NCBI GenBank assembly: GCA_910587375.1
Contig: CAJULR010000022.1
Location: 1-64,000 of the forward strand
DNA length: 64,000 nt
Direction: 5' to 3'
Source of the DNA: Candidatus Gastranaerophilales bacterium
GTDB taxonomy: Bacteria; Cyanobacteriota; Vampirovibrionia; Gastranaerophilales; Gastranaerophilaceae
Part shown: positions 1 to 8,062 of the stretch, piece after piece
Layout: every line of letters begins with the position of its first letter
Numbering within the stretch: the stretch's first letter is position 1
Position numbers and translations under genes: made by a program
Notes under the pieces: model-generated
Told to the model about the DNA's origin: nothing
Databases searched by the model: none
The model's input: only the letters and a program-made list of their open reading frames with translations

Positions 1-2543
1 ACTCTTTCTACGGTAAACAAGAAGTAACAACTTCAAAAAGCTGGACAGTTCCCGAAGGCGTTACAAAACTTCGCATTTTCATGCTCGGCGGCGGTGGCGG
101 CGGAGCCTCCGGCGGATTGGGTACAGGCACAGCCTATGGTGATATCCCTGCGACCACAGCAGCTGAAACATGTGTTACGAAAGATGAAGGAGCACACACT
201 GTAACAATTCCTTCAAATGCAAGCTGGATTGTTCCAGCTTTGAATGAAGCATGCTCCGCAAGTGGCGAAACAAAATGGACACTGGTTTCTGACCCAACAA
301 TTACCTATGAACCAGGTAAAACAGCCGGTGCTGAACTCAAAGTGACTGCTTGTGGTGGAGGTGGAGCTAGCGGAGGTAGTGATAATTCAGGTAAGAGCGG
401 AGGTGGTGGTTCTGGTGGTTATCTTGAGAATGTACTTGTGTCTTCACCAGTTAACACTCTTTATGTAAAAGTTGGTGGAGGAGGTGGAGGAGGTGGAGGA
501 TGTGGTCAAGCGCCTGCTGTTGGTGGATGTTTTGCTGGTGGTGGCGGTGGAAGTGACGTTAGTGTTGTCAATGGTGTTACTTCTGTTGGTGCTGCTGGTG
601 GCAGTTGTGATGGTATATCAGGTGGCAAGGGCGGTAATAATAGCAGAAGTAGTACTGGTATTTCATCTGGATTTAATGGCGTTGGAGATGGTAGGAGTTC
701 TGGTGGTTTTACTGCAAATACTAATAATACTGGTGGGGCTGGTGGCGTTTGGAGTGCTGGTGGAGGTAGTGGTTCCTATGATTATGGCGGCGGCGGAGGT
801 GGCGGTGGTGGACCAACCACAATTTCAATATCTGATAAGGCTGGCACAAATGATTCAAAGGGACAATCTATAATTTTTCAAATTGGCGGTGGTGGCGGCG
901 GAGGCGGTGGGAATAATTCTTATGGCGGAGCTGGCGGCGGCGGTGGTGGTGGCTTAGGTAGTGGTGGTGGTGGCGGAGGTGGCGGCCATGGCAATAGCAT
1001 TGGCACTACTGCTGGTGGAGCTGGCTACACACCATTAATTGCCGCTATTAATAGCTCTATACAAACTGGTAGGAATGGCGCCACTTGTTCTAGTAATACT
1101 ACTGGATGTGGCGGAGGTGGAGGCGGAGGTGGATATGGTGGCAAACCTGGTGGAGAAGCAGGTGCAACATCTGCAGGGACAATAGGTACTTCTACTATTT
1201 GGAAAAGTGCCAATTATTGCGATGGTGGTGCTGGATGTACTTCAGATTGTACAGGCACCAAAGGTAAACCAGGCCGTATTCAAATCTGTTATGGTCAATC
1301 AGGTGTGCGCACTAATGCCCTCAAATGCGACTTCTCCCTCCCCGCAAATGGCTCAGGCGGCGGTGGCGCAGGTCAATTAGTTGTCGGTGAAATTAATGTC
1401 ACCCCCGGTGAAACCCTATACTTTGAAATAGGGTCTGGCGGCGCTGTTCAAAATATAGCAGGTAAAAACGGAAATAATGGTAACCCAACAAGAATCCGCC
1501 GCGGCTCAAGCACAGGCCCTGTTATCGCAGAAGCATTAGGTGGTTTTGCAGGACACTATTCATCCGCAGAAACAACAGAATCCCAAGGAGGAACCTTTAG
1601 ATCTAATATTGCAATAGGAGAAGGAAATACATTAGATAATAACTGGACTGGAATATCATACAATCTAAATTCTGGATATGGAGAAAACGGAAAACTTCAT
1701 ACAGCAATTCTAAACAAAGCATATGGAGGCTCTGGCGGTTCTTCTCAAAATATGAAAGGTGAAATATTGCAAGGAGGCACAGGAGGTAACTCTGTTAAAA
1801 ATGGTTCATCTCCTCTAAAAGAATCCTATGGCGCAGGAGGAGGCGGAGGCTCAGGAAGCCAATCTGAAGGAGATTCAACCTTTGGAATAGGAGCAAGTGG
1901 TGCAGCAGGCTATATCTATTTTGAATACGGTGGTTCAAACGGAGGAGGAGGCACAATGGGTGAACTTGTAACAAAATATATATCAAACATTAAAGCAGGT
2001 TCTGAAATGCAGATAAAAATAGGGAAAGGCGGAGATAATTCAACAAATGGAATCGGAGGTCAAACAACGGTTCAATATCAAAGCGGTTCTTCTACAAAAA
2101 CAGTGTCTGCAAAAGGAGGCATAAGAGGAAATGATGGGGTTGTTAAAGATATCCATGGTGCCATTCAAAAACTTCCAAACACCTATGCAAATTATAAGTC
2201 AGATGATTCTGCAACAGTCCATGGCCAGGCTGGTGCTCCAAACAACGGAGGAATAGGAGGATATACAGAAGCTCTCTATGAAAACCAAGATGGAACATGG
2301 GCAACATATATTAAAGCAAAAGATGGAACAATTGCAGGCCCAATATTAGGAGGCTGTGGCGGAAACCTTACAAACATCGCAGGAGGCATTCTTTGTAATG
2401 AAGCAGCAAACACTCCAAATGGCAAAAACGGAATCTTTGGCGGCGGAGGCGGAGGCGGAGCTGTTGTGAATGAGGTTGGAGGCCTTGGAGGCAAAGGAGG
2501 CGATGGCGTTGTTATTATTGAATACAAGAGTACAGCGATATAG
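1..2543 (+). CDS. Giant glycine-rich prepilin-like protein, copy 1 (5' end outside window)
   Basis: The reading frame is open from base 3, so the gene begins upstream; the first ATG at 81 is internal. Residues just before it (TSKSWTVPEGVTKLRIF) align with residues about 150-170 of the complete paralogue at 12671-15634, which carries a type IV prepilin signal; the same signal is expected upstream here. The visible part is about 846 residues, dominated by runs of 5-10 glycines separated by short beta-prone segments and scattered Cys. It ends GGDGVVIIEYKSTAI, nearly identical to the paralogue. The centre (about 357-1190) uses mostly GGT and GGA for glycine and differs strongly from the paralogue, while the flanks are conserved. 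The function is unknown; a secreted or surface pseudopilin-anchored fibre is an inference. A conserved terminator follows at 2571. Confidence 0.85.
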   Translation, partial: SFYGKQEVTTSKSWTVPEGVTKLRIFMLGGGGGGASGGLGTGTAYGDIPATTAAETCVTKDEGAHTVTIPSNASWIVPALNEACSASGETKWTLVSDPTITYEPGKTAGAELKVTACGGGGASGGSDNSGKSGGGGSGGYLENVLVSSPVNTLYVKVGGGGGGGGGCGQAPAVGGCFAGGGGGSDVSVVNGVTSVGAAGGSCDGISGGKGGNNSRSSTGISSGFNGVGDGRSSGGFTANTNNTGGAGGVWSAGGGSGSYDYGGGGGGGGGPTTISISDKAGTNDSKGQSIIFQIGGGGGGGGGNNSYGGAGGGGGGGLGSGGGGGGGGHGNSIGTTAGGAGYTPLIAAINSSIQTGRNGATCSSNTTGCGGGGGGGGYGGKPGGEAGATSAGTIGTSTIWKSANYCDGGAGCTSDCTGTKGKPGRIQICYGQSGVRTNALKCDFSLPANGSGGGGAGQLVVGEINVTPGETLYFEIGSGGAVQNIAGKNGNNGNPTRIRRGSSTGPVIAEALGGFAGHYSSAETTESQGGTFRSNIAIGEGNTLDNNWTGISYNLNSGYGENGKLHTAILNKAYGGSGGSSQNMKGEILQGGTGGNSVKNGSSPLKESYGAGGGGGSGSQSEGDSTFGIGASGAAGYIYFEYGGSNGGGGTMGELVTKYISNIKAGSEMQIKIGKGGDNSTNGIGGQTTVQYQSGSSTKTVSAKGGIRGNDGVVKDIHGAIQKLPNTYANYKSDDSATVHGQAGAPNNGGIGGYTEALYENQDGTWATYIKAKDGTIAGPILGGCGGNLTNIAGGILCNEAANTPNGKNGIFGGGGGGGAVVNEVGGLGGKGGDGVVIIEYKSTAI

Positions 2544-2570
2544 GAGCTTTGAGCTTCACTAAGTTTTAAA

Positions 2571-2622
2571 CGATGAACAACTTTTCGGGACGTATTTAGT
2601 AACCTTTACGTCCCTTTTTTTT
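2571..2622 (+). terminator. Conserved terminator element of prepilin copy 1
   Basis: CGATGAACAACTTTTC precedes a stem GGGACGTA (2587-2594) / TACGTCCC (2607-2614) with a 12-nt loop containing GTAACCTT, followed by eight Ts. The same flank and loop, with a different but paired stem, occur after the other two giant prepilin genes (12386-12436 on minus, 37191-37244 on plus). It probably acts as an intrinsic terminator; the conserved loop suggests an additional role. Confidence 0.8.
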
Positions 2623-2680
2623 ATATGATTGTTTAACCATATTTTAATGATATTTGTTGAATACGAAAGTGTCAAATCTT

Positions 2681-2720
2681 CCTGGATTGCTTCGTCGCTG
2701 TCGCTTCCCTCGCAATGACG
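2681..2720. repeat. Dispersed repeat R2
   Basis: This 40-bp unit runs from CCTGGATTGCTTCGTCGCTG to CTCGCAATGACG. Near-identical or diverged copies lie at 12591-12630, 16724-16764 and, in the opposite orientation, 12473-12510. It resembles the intergenic CGTCATTGCGAGG type of repeat seen in many bacterial genomes. Confidence 0.8.
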
Positions 2721-2741
2721 GTGGCCATTGGAAGGCCAGGT

Positions 2742-2954
2742 TTATTCAAAATCAAACAAATCCTTTACTTTAACACCCAAAATGTCGGCGATTACTTTGA
2801 GCTTTGTAACCGTGATGTCGGTTTTTCCGATTTCCACAAGGCTCATCATAGAACGGGACATATCGTCGCAGCCGAAGTCATCCTGTTTTAGACCCTTTTT
2901 GTTCCTTAATTTTTTTAGGTTTTTTCCAAACTTTTGTAAATATTCCTTGTTCAT
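2742..2954 (-). CDS. XRE-family HTH regulator (70 aa)
   Basis: A single Cro/C1-type helix-turn-helix fills the protein: residues 9-30 are the first helices (GKNLKKLRNKKGLKQDDFG), a recognition helix lies around residues 31-42, and the C-terminus is VKVKDLFDFE. The start at 2954 gives the normal 70-aa size; the longer frame back to 3053 would add a spurious hydrophobic segment and run into the divergent gene. It is divergent from the 75-aa gene at 3004 and convergent with the giant prepilin gene ending at 2543. Autoregulation through the repeats at 2968-3005 is likely but inferred. Confidence 0.8.
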   Translation of the reverse strand: MNKEYLQKFGKNLKKLRNKKGLKQDDFGCDDMSRSMMSLVEIGKTDITVTKLKVIADILGVKVKDLFDFE

Positions 2955-2967
2955 TTTTAAATTGTTA

Positions 2968-3005
2968 GCTATACTAGCATTAGACACAACTAGTAAAACT
3001 AGCAT
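2968..3005. promoter_or_regulatory. Operator-like repeats between divergent genes
   Basis: The 49-bp gap holds the inverted repeat GCTA-TAC-TAGC (2968-2978), a second inverted repeat CTAGT-AAA-ACTAG (2990-3002), and the direct repeat ACTAGCAT at 2973-2980 and 2998-3005, whose second copy covers the start codon at 3004. This is what an XRE operator would look like. GACACAACTAG (2983-2993) recurs exactly at 34350-34360, upstream of the third giant prepilin gene. Confidence 0.55.
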
Positions 3006-3231
3006 GTCAAATAGCGACACTGACAAAAATAAGGATAAAACAGCCATGAACACGGATTTGAGGGAAGTTTACGACATTTCAGAAGACGTTTTGAACGCAA
3101 GTTCTATCGCATACGACTTTTGTAAAGACGCCCAGGAAGAGCGTGTGGCAAAAATCCGCCCAATATTAGAATTAATCCACAAAAAGGCAGACAAACTCTG
3201 TGTAAAGCTTTTAGAGCTGGCGGAAAAATAA
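3004..3231 (+). CDS. Small acidic/charged hypothetical protein (75 aa)
   Basis: The family is not recognised. The start MSNSDTDKNKDK at 3004 is chosen because the upstream in-frame extension is the antisense of the XRE gene. The protein is charged and helical (residues 20-75), with two Cys (C40 in YDFCKDAQEE and C67 in DKLCVKLLELAEK) and no membrane segment. Expression is probably controlled by the divergent XRE protein, since the operator-like repeat overlaps its start codon. An accessory role with the repressor is possible but unproven. Confidence 0.55.
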   Translation: MSNSDTDKNKDKTAMNTDLREVYDISEDVLNASSIAYDFCKDAQEERVAKIRPILELIHKKADKLCVKLLELAEK

Positions 3232-3336
3232 TGCAAAATAATGCACTATTGGCATAACTTTATCAAAAATAAAATGAAACTTTCTGTTTCGGGCTATATT
3301 TTTGATATTTGATATTTTTATATCATTATTGAATAT

Positions 3337-5136
3337 TTATTCTTCTTTTTGAGCTTCTTTTAATATTTTTATCGCGTCTTCAAAATCCGGGAATATTAAA
3401 AGGGCTTTTTTGGCGTTTTCTTTAGCGTTGTCAAATTCGCCCAGTTGCATTTGACATTTGGCTAAATCGCAGAGTAGCAGATGGTTTTTGGGGTATTTAT
3501 CCGAAAGTTTTTTAAAAATTCCCGCGGCCATTTTGAAATCTTTCAACTTCATATAGCACCTTCCAAGAAGGTTCAAAACCTCCGCCGCATTTGGCGCGTC
3601 GACAATATCCAAAAGCAGGTCTTTTGCAATTGTGTATTTTTTGTCTTCAAAATAAATTTTAGAAAGCTCAAATTTTGCCCTATAATTTTCGGGCGAAAGT
3701 TCAACCGCTTTTTTCAAAACTTCAAGCGCTTCTTCCTTTTTCCTTTGGGACAGAAGGTTTTCGCCAAAGTATGAATAATAGGTTGAAACATTTTTATCAA
3801 GCTCAATTGCCTTTTTGAAAAATTCGTTTGCGGTTTCAAAATCCTGCGTTTTATTCAGGGCAACGGCGTAGTTGAAATAGTGCTCTGAATTATCGGGCTC
3901 CAGTTGGATTGCGGTGTTTAATTCATCAAGGGCCCAATCCGAGAAATTCATTTTTAAATATAATATGCCCAAATCCTTTCTTGCGACAGGGTTTTCAGGC
4001 TCAAGAGAGATACATTTTTTAAGGTTTTCTTTCCCGGCTTCAAGGTCATCTGAATTTATGTATGCGATTGCAAGGTTATAGTAAATTTCAAAATCTACTT
4101 TTCCGCGTTTTAAAAGCTTTTCCAGAACTTCAATTGCGCTTTTGGATTTTTTTGTGAGTCTGTAGAGGTATGCAAGCTTTTTTTGAATGTCTACGGATTT
4201 TGAATTTAAGCTCGCAAGTTTTTTTGCAATGTCGAGCCCTTCTTCATATTTGCCTGTTTGAATGCAGCAGTTTAGATAATTCATTTTATAGTTAAATTTT
4301 TCAGGGTGGATTGCGGTCAGGCTTCTGTATAAATTTCTTGCAGTGTCCCATTTTTCTGCTTGAATTGCGCAATATGCAAGGGAAGAGAGGAAGGTGGATG
4401 TGGGCTCTTTTATATATGCTGCGTTAAAATAGCTGAAAGCCTCGTCATATTTACCTTTAAGCTGATATAAAGACCCAAGATTGAAATTCGTAGTTGGGTT
4501 TTCGGGGTTTGCTTCATATGCATTTTTTAAATATTCTTCTGCCTTGTCACATTCGCCCTTTGCAAGAAGACAGGTTGCAATATTGTTTAAAATTTGTTGA
4601 TGGCTTGGGTTTAGCCTGTGTGCTTCTTTTAAATTTTTTAAGGCATTGTCATCCTCTTTTTTTGCCATATAAGCAGAAGAGAGGATGTAATATAGCTGAT
4701 AGTCTTCTTTTTCAAATTCCAAAGCTTTATTTAAAGTGTCAATAAGGTCATCAAATCTTCCGGCTTTTAAATACATAATTCCAAGGGCTTTGTAGGCGTC
4801 AATAAATTCGGGCCTTAAGTTGGTTACTTTTTTATATGCGCTTATTGCCTCTTCAAAATCGTCCAACTTTTCAAGGGCGCTTCCTAAGTAATACCAAGCA
4901 TTTGCGTCTTCTTTGTCTTTTTTTACTAAAGCGGCAAAAGCTTTTTTTGCCTCGACAAAATCTTCAAGGTTTATAAGACACAAGCCCAGGTTTTTTAACA
5001 CCTCGGGGTTGTCTGTGTCGAGCTTTTGCGCCTTTTTTAATAATTTAAAAGCCTCTTCAAAATCGCCTTTTTCAATTAATCCGGAGGACTTGTTCAAAAG
5101 TTCGTCCAAAAGCTCTGTTGATTCAATGTTTTCCAT
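3337..5136 (-). CDS. Tetratricopeptide repeat protein (599 aa)
   Basis: The protein is built almost wholly of 34-residue TPR units, about 16 of them from residue 10 to the C-terminus. The typical spacing is visible in segments such as AWYYLGSALEKLDDFEEAIS and NPVARKDLGILYLKM. It has no signal peptide or membrane segment and no catalytic domain, so it is a soluble scaffold for protein-protein contacts. The start at 5136 (MENIESTELLDELLNK) opens directly into the first helix. No operon partner is close. Two further TPR proteins lie at 18201 and 19369, so the family is expanded here. Its partner proteins cannot be inferred. Confidence 0.9.
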   Translation of the reverse strand: MENIESTELLDELLNKSSGLIEKGDFEEAFKLLKKAQKLDTDNPEVLKNLGLCLINLEDFVEAKKAFAALVKKDKEDANAWYYLGSALEKLDDFEEAISAYKKVTNLRPEFIDAYKALGIMYLKAGRFDDLIDTLNKALEFEKEDYQLYYILSSAYMAKKEDDNALKNLKEAHRLNPSHQQILNNIATCLLAKGECDKAEEYLKNAYEANPENPTTNFNLGSLYQLKGKYDEAFSYFNAAYIKEPTSTFLSSLAYCAIQAEKWDTARNLYRSLTAIHPEKFNYKMNYLNCCIQTGKYEEGLDIAKKLASLNSKSVDIQKKLAYLYRLTKKSKSAIEVLEKLLKRGKVDFEIYYNLAIAYINSDDLEAGKENLKKCISLEPENPVARKDLGILYLKMNFSDWALDELNTAIQLEPDNSEHYFNYAVALNKTQDFETANEFFKKAIELDKNVSTYYSYFGENLLSQRKKEEALEVLKKAVELSPENYRAKFELSKIYFEDKKYTIAKDLLLDIVDAPNAAEVLNLLGRCYMKLKDFKMAAGIFKKLSDKYPKNHLLLCDLAKCQMQLGEFDNAKENAKKALLIFPDFEDAIKILKEAQKEE

Positions 5137-5158
5137 AAGTTAAATTATATCAAAAAAT

Positions 5159-5201
5159 AAGAAAAGTACACACTTTAAAACAAAAAGCTTTAAAGTGTGT
5201 A
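5159..5201 (-). terminator. Intrinsic terminator of the 140-aa gene
   Basis: There is a perfect 13-bp inverted repeat, TACACACTTTAAA (5167-5179) and TTTAAAGTGTGTA (5189-5201). On the minus strand it is followed by a T-rich tract, just downstream of the stop at 5221. Confidence 0.7.
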
Positions 5202-5220
5202 TGCTTAGGTTTGATAAAAA

Positions 5221-5643
5221 CTATTTTATAGCGTCAATGCCTGTCTGATAAGCTTTATCGATTCTTGTTTTCTTCGCTTCAAGAGCTTCGATTTGTCTTT
5301 CATAAGATCTTACTCTTATGCTTTTTTCAGTTTCAGTCATTGTTGTAGACTTTTTAACATCTTTGATTTGTTGTTTTTTTGTTTTGATTTGATTGTCAAT
5401 AGGGGCAATTTGAGCGTCCCTTTTTGATTTTAAAGCTGCCTTTTTATCTTTATTTTGAGCTTCTTTTTTTGCCTTTGCTTCTTTGTCGGCATTTTCTAAA
5501 TCTTTTTTAATTGCTGTTTTAGCATTTGTTACATCTTGCTTGATTGCATTTTTTAAATTAACTGCAGTACTGTTTGTTGTGGCTGCAGAAGCAATTGAAG
5601 TTGTAAAAATTAAAGCTAAAAGCATAGCCAATACGTTTTTCAT
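5221..5643 (-). CDS. Secreted coiled-coil hypothetical protein (140 aa)
   Basis: The N-terminus MKNVLAMLLALIFTTSIASA is a classical Sec signal peptide with probable cleavage after ASA-A at about residue 20-21. The mature part is Lys/Ala/Glu-rich and strongly helical (residues 30-140), with heptad-like patterns and no Cys. This suggests an extracytoplasmic coiled coil, perhaps cell-wall or envelope associated. A ribosome site (GAGGAG) lies 8 nt before the ATG. The gene is monocistronic, with a strong terminator downstream. No family is recognised and the biological role is unknown. Confidence 0.8.
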   Translation of the reverse strand: MKNVLAMLLALIFTTSIASAATTNSTAVNLKNAIKQDVTNAKTAIKKDLENADKEAKAKKEAQNKDKKAALKSKRDAQIAPIDNQIKTKKQQIKDVKKSTTMTETEKSIRVRSYERQIEALEAKKTRIDKAYQTGIDAIK

Positions 5644-5770
5644 GGTTAAAACTCCTCTTATTTAAATTGGTTATAATACCTGATTATTATAAATTTAAAG
5701 TGAAAATATTTTAATGACCAATGTAATAACCAAGTGTAAAATTTAAGATACAAATGCTCGGATAATAAAA

Positions 5771-5843
5771 TACCCCCAAGGGAATTCGAATCCCTGTCTA
5801 CACCGTGAAAGGGTGTTGTCCTAGGCCTCTAGACGATGGGGGC
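5771..5843 (-). tRNA. tRNA-Glu (UUC)
   Basis: On the minus strand the 73-nt sequence starts GCCCCCATCGTCTAGAGGCC and ends TTCGAATTCCCTTGGGGGTA. The acceptor stem GCCCCCA pairs with TGGGGGT, the anticodon loop is CTTTCAC (anticodon TTC), and the T loop is TTCGAAT. It closely resembles cyanobacterial and plastid tRNA-Glu. CCA is not encoded. Confidence 0.96.
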
Positions 5844-5856
5844 ATAGTATCCAAAT

Positions 5857-6474
5857 TTATTTTTTTTCGTTGTAAACGAACAATCCAATTATATCATTTA
5901 ATTTTGAAAGTTGTTTTTGATAGCTTGCACTTTGTTTTTCAAGATTTTTGATGTTGCTTTTGTATTCTTGAATAGTGTAGCCGCAGTCTTTAATTGAGCT
6001 GTTTAAGCAATCTCTAACTCTTTGAGCGTCTTGTAAAACGCTTTTCATTGGAATGCCAAGAGCTTCAATTGTTTGACGGATGATTTGCGCACCGGTTTGT
6101 CTTGGCACACCGGAAGGCAATTGAGAAATCAAACGTTTTAAAACGTTGATGTTATTCGGCATTTCGAATTCTTCTGTATCATCTTCAGAATCAATTGTAA
6201 GTTTTAATTCAGGGTTTTCATCAATGTCTTCAGAATCTACATTAAATACCGGAGCAGAATAATCTGACATGTTATCATCGAAATTCATATCAAAAGATGA
6301 TTCGTTGTTGAAATCGCTTACAGATTCATTGTTAAAATCTGTATTAACATTTTCAACTGTATTATATTCTTCAGAAACTTCTGTGCTTACTTCAGTTTCA
6401 ATACCTTCGTTTTGTTTTTTGAGTGCATCTGCTATTTTTTTTCCCATATTTTTTGGTAATTCATTTTCAGGCAT
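5857..6474 (-). CDS. Hypothetical acidic protein with C-terminal helical domain (205 aa)
   Basis: The family is not recognised. Residues 1-105 are acidic and low in complexity (many D, E, N, S), probably disordered. Residues 106-205 form a conserved-looking helical block beginning NNINVLKRLISQLPSGVPRQ, with a GAQIIRQTIEALGIPMKS segment and ending in a coiled coil. It is soluble, with no signal peptide. The architecture (disordered acidic N-terminus plus coiled coil) would suit a cytoskeletal or division-site adaptor, but this is only a suggestion. It lies upstream of tRNA-Glu on the same strand with a 13-bp gap, so the two may be cotranscribed. Confidence 0.75.
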   Translation of the reverse strand: MPENELPKNMGKKIADALKKQNEGIETEVSTEVSEEYNTVENVNTDFNNESVSDFNNESSFDMNFDDNMSDYSAPVFNVDSEDIDENPELKLTIDSEDDTEEFEMPNNINVLKRLISQLPSGVPRQTGAQIIRQTIEALGIPMKSVLQDAQRVRDCLNSSIKDCGYTIQEYKSNIKNLEKQSASYQKQLSKLNDIIGLFVYNEKK

Positions 6475-6700
6475 TTTGCAACCCTTTCCTAATTTATCGT
6501 TAAGACTATTATAAATAAAAAATAAATTATTTCAACTATTAAAATTATAAAATTTAGTAAACTTTTTGGAGGATTTTTTTACATACCGCTCTATCTGTTC
6601 TGTTGCGGCTTTTTTATTCTGATTTATCGGGTGTTTAATACTAATTTTGCGTACACACTTAAGTTAATAATATTTCAACACAGCAAATTTTTCCAAATTA

Positions 6701-6731
6701 AAAGGCCCCGTATTGAACGGGACCGGTTTTT
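6701..6731 (-). terminator. Terminator after the 81-aa gene
   Basis: The stem GGCCCCGT (6704-6711) / ACGGGACC (6717-6724) has one mismatch and a 5-nt loop. It is followed on the minus strand by TTTTAATTT, and GGTTTTT on the plus side may make it bidirectional. The rest of the 6475-6793 gap shows no gene. Confidence 0.6.
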
Positions 6732-6793
6732 GTGTGTTGTGTAACGCTTCGGGATTGTGTTGTTAGGTGTTGATAATGCTTTGCTTAATTTAA

Positions 6794-7039
6794 TTAAGCA
6801 ACTACATCTAGTTTTGTTTCATTCAAGCCTTTTTCAATTTTATCTGCTCTTGATGAAACTTGGCTGAAGTTAAACAAAGGCGAATCTTTAAGAACACCAA
6901 CGAATCCTGTGAAAATTCCTTTTTCAACGAGGTTGTCGTTTGTGGATTTAACACCGTAGTTTGTTTGAACACCAGCTGTGAAGCTTATATTGTTTTTTAG
7001 TGTATTATTTACATTTGATATGGAATTTATTCTTAACAT
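6794..7039 (-). CDS. Small hypothetical protein with NISFTAG-type N-terminus (81 aa)
   Basis: No family is recognised. The N-terminus MLRINSISNVNNTLKNNISF resembles the starts of the proteins at 40030 (MRVNNINLAGRL) and 42530 (MKVNGSFKG): a short M-x-(V/I)-N...F/L-x-G pattern. The rest contains a hydrophobic stretch (GIFTGFVGVLKDSPLFNF) and a helical C-terminus. It ends in LDVVA with no Cys. It has its own terminator. The upstream SD is weak (AGGATAGATAAGAG region). It is probably a real lineage-specific gene. Confidence 0.6.
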   Translation of the reverse strand: MLRINSISNVNNTLKNNISFTAGVQTNYGVKSTNDNLVEKGIFTGFVGVLKDSPLFNFSQVSSRADKIEKGLNETKLDVVA

Positions 7040-7111
7040 TTCTCTTATCTATCCTTTAGTTTTCTTTGCTTTTTAGTGTTTGTCTAACACTTTATTTTCT
7101 ATACTTGTATT

Positions 7112-7339
7112 ATGTACCTAAAAAAATTATTTGTCAACCCCTTGGAACAAAATATTTATATCCTCGTAAAATCCTTGTTAATATTGGGTTTTGGCGATGT
7201 ATTTAAAAAAAATCTGTATAAAGATTATATAAAATTGTCAAATGTACACTTTATTTTTTACACCATGCCGAAACTTATTTTTTTATCTACCCGGTTGGCT
7301 AATTGTGAAACAAGTTTATGTATTGTTATATATAATTAA
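7112..7339 (+). CDS. Possible small leaderless ORF (75 aa)
   Basis: This is an uncertain gene. The ORF begins MYLKKLFVNPLEQNIYILVK and is hydrophobic and basic. In its favour, a -10-like TATACT (7100-7105) lies exactly 6 nt before the ATG, the geometry of other probable leaderless genes here, and a plus-strand intrinsic terminator follows at 7381-7413. Against it, there is no SD, no convincing -35, AT-rich composition and no recognisable domain. It could instead be a small RNA unit. Confidence 0.25.
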   Translation: MYLKKLFVNPLEQNIYILVKSLLILGFGDVFKKNLYKDYIKLSNVHFIFYTMPKLIFLSTRLANCETSLCIVIYN

Positions 7340-7380
7340 ATCTTTTTCATACTTCCAGCTATTCTTAATTCCAGACAGTT

Positions 7381-7413
7381 TGGGTCCTTTTTAACAATCG
7401 GGCCCATTTTTTT
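7381..7413 (+). terminator. Plus-strand intrinsic terminator
   Basis: The stem TGGGTCC (7381-7387) / GGGCCCA (7400-7406) has one G-U pair and is followed by seven Ts. It points rightward, so it ends a transcript coming from the 7040-7380 gap, supporting a transcription unit there. Confidence 0.7.
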
Positions 7414-7414
7414 A

Positions 7415-7466
7415 TCGAAAAAAATAGTTCTCTTGAAAAATTAAGGAAAACTCAAGAGAACTATTT
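7415..7466 (-). terminator. Terminator of the thioredoxin-like gene
   Basis: There is a perfect 15-bp inverted repeat, AAATAGTTCTCTTGA (7422-7436) and TCAAGAGAACTATTT (7452-7466), followed by a short T run on the minus strand, 20 nt after the stop at 7486. Confidence 0.75.
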
Positions 7467-7485
7467 AATAAAAGTATTTGTGACC

Positions 7486-8001
7486 TTATTTATCTTCCGC
7501 AGTTTTGTTTGCAAATTCTAAAAAGTCTTTTGTTAAATTCTTTACTGCGTCTTCTTCAAAAAGTTTTGAATTATCAATGTGTTCTTTTTCTTTTGTTTTT
7601 GGGTTTAAAAGATAAACAGTTGGAAACCCTTGAACTGCATATTCTTGCATAAGGTCTTGGTTTTCAGGTTTTTCTGCGTTAATATAAGCAACTGCAAAGT
7701 TTTTCTTGATTTCTTTGCCTTTAGTTATCTTGCCGAACGTTGGCGCAAATCTTTGGCAAAAACCGCACCAATCTGTGTAGAACCAAACTATAACAGGCTT
7801 TTCTGTTTTTAATGCTTTTTCTAATGACTGCCCTTTGTCATATTGCTTTGAAATTACAACAGGGTCTGTCATTAAGCCTTTTAAGTTCAATTTATGAATA
7901 ATAATTCCATCCAATATTAAAGAAACAAAAGAAAGCACCAGTGCAAGAATTGCAACGGTTGCAAAAACTTTCTTTTTCATACATTTTTTTTCTTCGCTCA
8001 T
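7486..8001 (-). CDS. Membrane-anchored thioredoxin-like protein (171 aa)
   Basis: The N-terminus has one transmembrane segment (about residues 12-32, VFATVAILALVLSFVSLIL) after a short charged cytoplasmic tail, so the thioredoxin fold faces outside. The active site WCGFC sits in WFYTDWCGFCQRFAP (about residues 77-91), and the cis-proline segment is GFPTVYLLNP. The start at 8001 (MSEEKK) is preferred over 8016 because AAGGAG lies 8 nt upstream of it. The protein probably reduces or exchanges disulfides in secreted proteins, perhaps the Cys-rich prepilins; that link is inference. The size fits TlpA/thioredoxin_7-type proteins. Confidence 0.88.
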   Translation of the reverse strand: MSEEKKCMKKKVFATVAILALVLSFVSLILDGIIIHKLNLKGLMTDPVVISKQYDKGQSLEKALKTEKPVIVWFYTDWCGFCQRFAPTFGKITKGKEIKKNFAVAYINAEKPENQDLMQEYAVQGFPTVYLLNPKTKEKEHIDNSKLFEEDAVKNLTKDFLEFANKTAEDK

Positions 8002-8062
8002 TTTAAACTCCTTCATATGTAATTTTTACATTCTATACCATCTTTTGTCTTGTGTAAAATTA

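Noticed and set aside
472..873. Val/Leu-rich ORF inside prepilin copy 1
   Set aside because: It is an alternative frame of poly-Gly codons (GGT/GGA read out of frame); the main frame is longer and conserved with its paralogue.
2728..3003. N-terminal extension of the 75-aa gene
   Set aside because: It is antisense to the XRE gene and contains low-complexity Phe-rich sequence; the start at 3004 is adequate.
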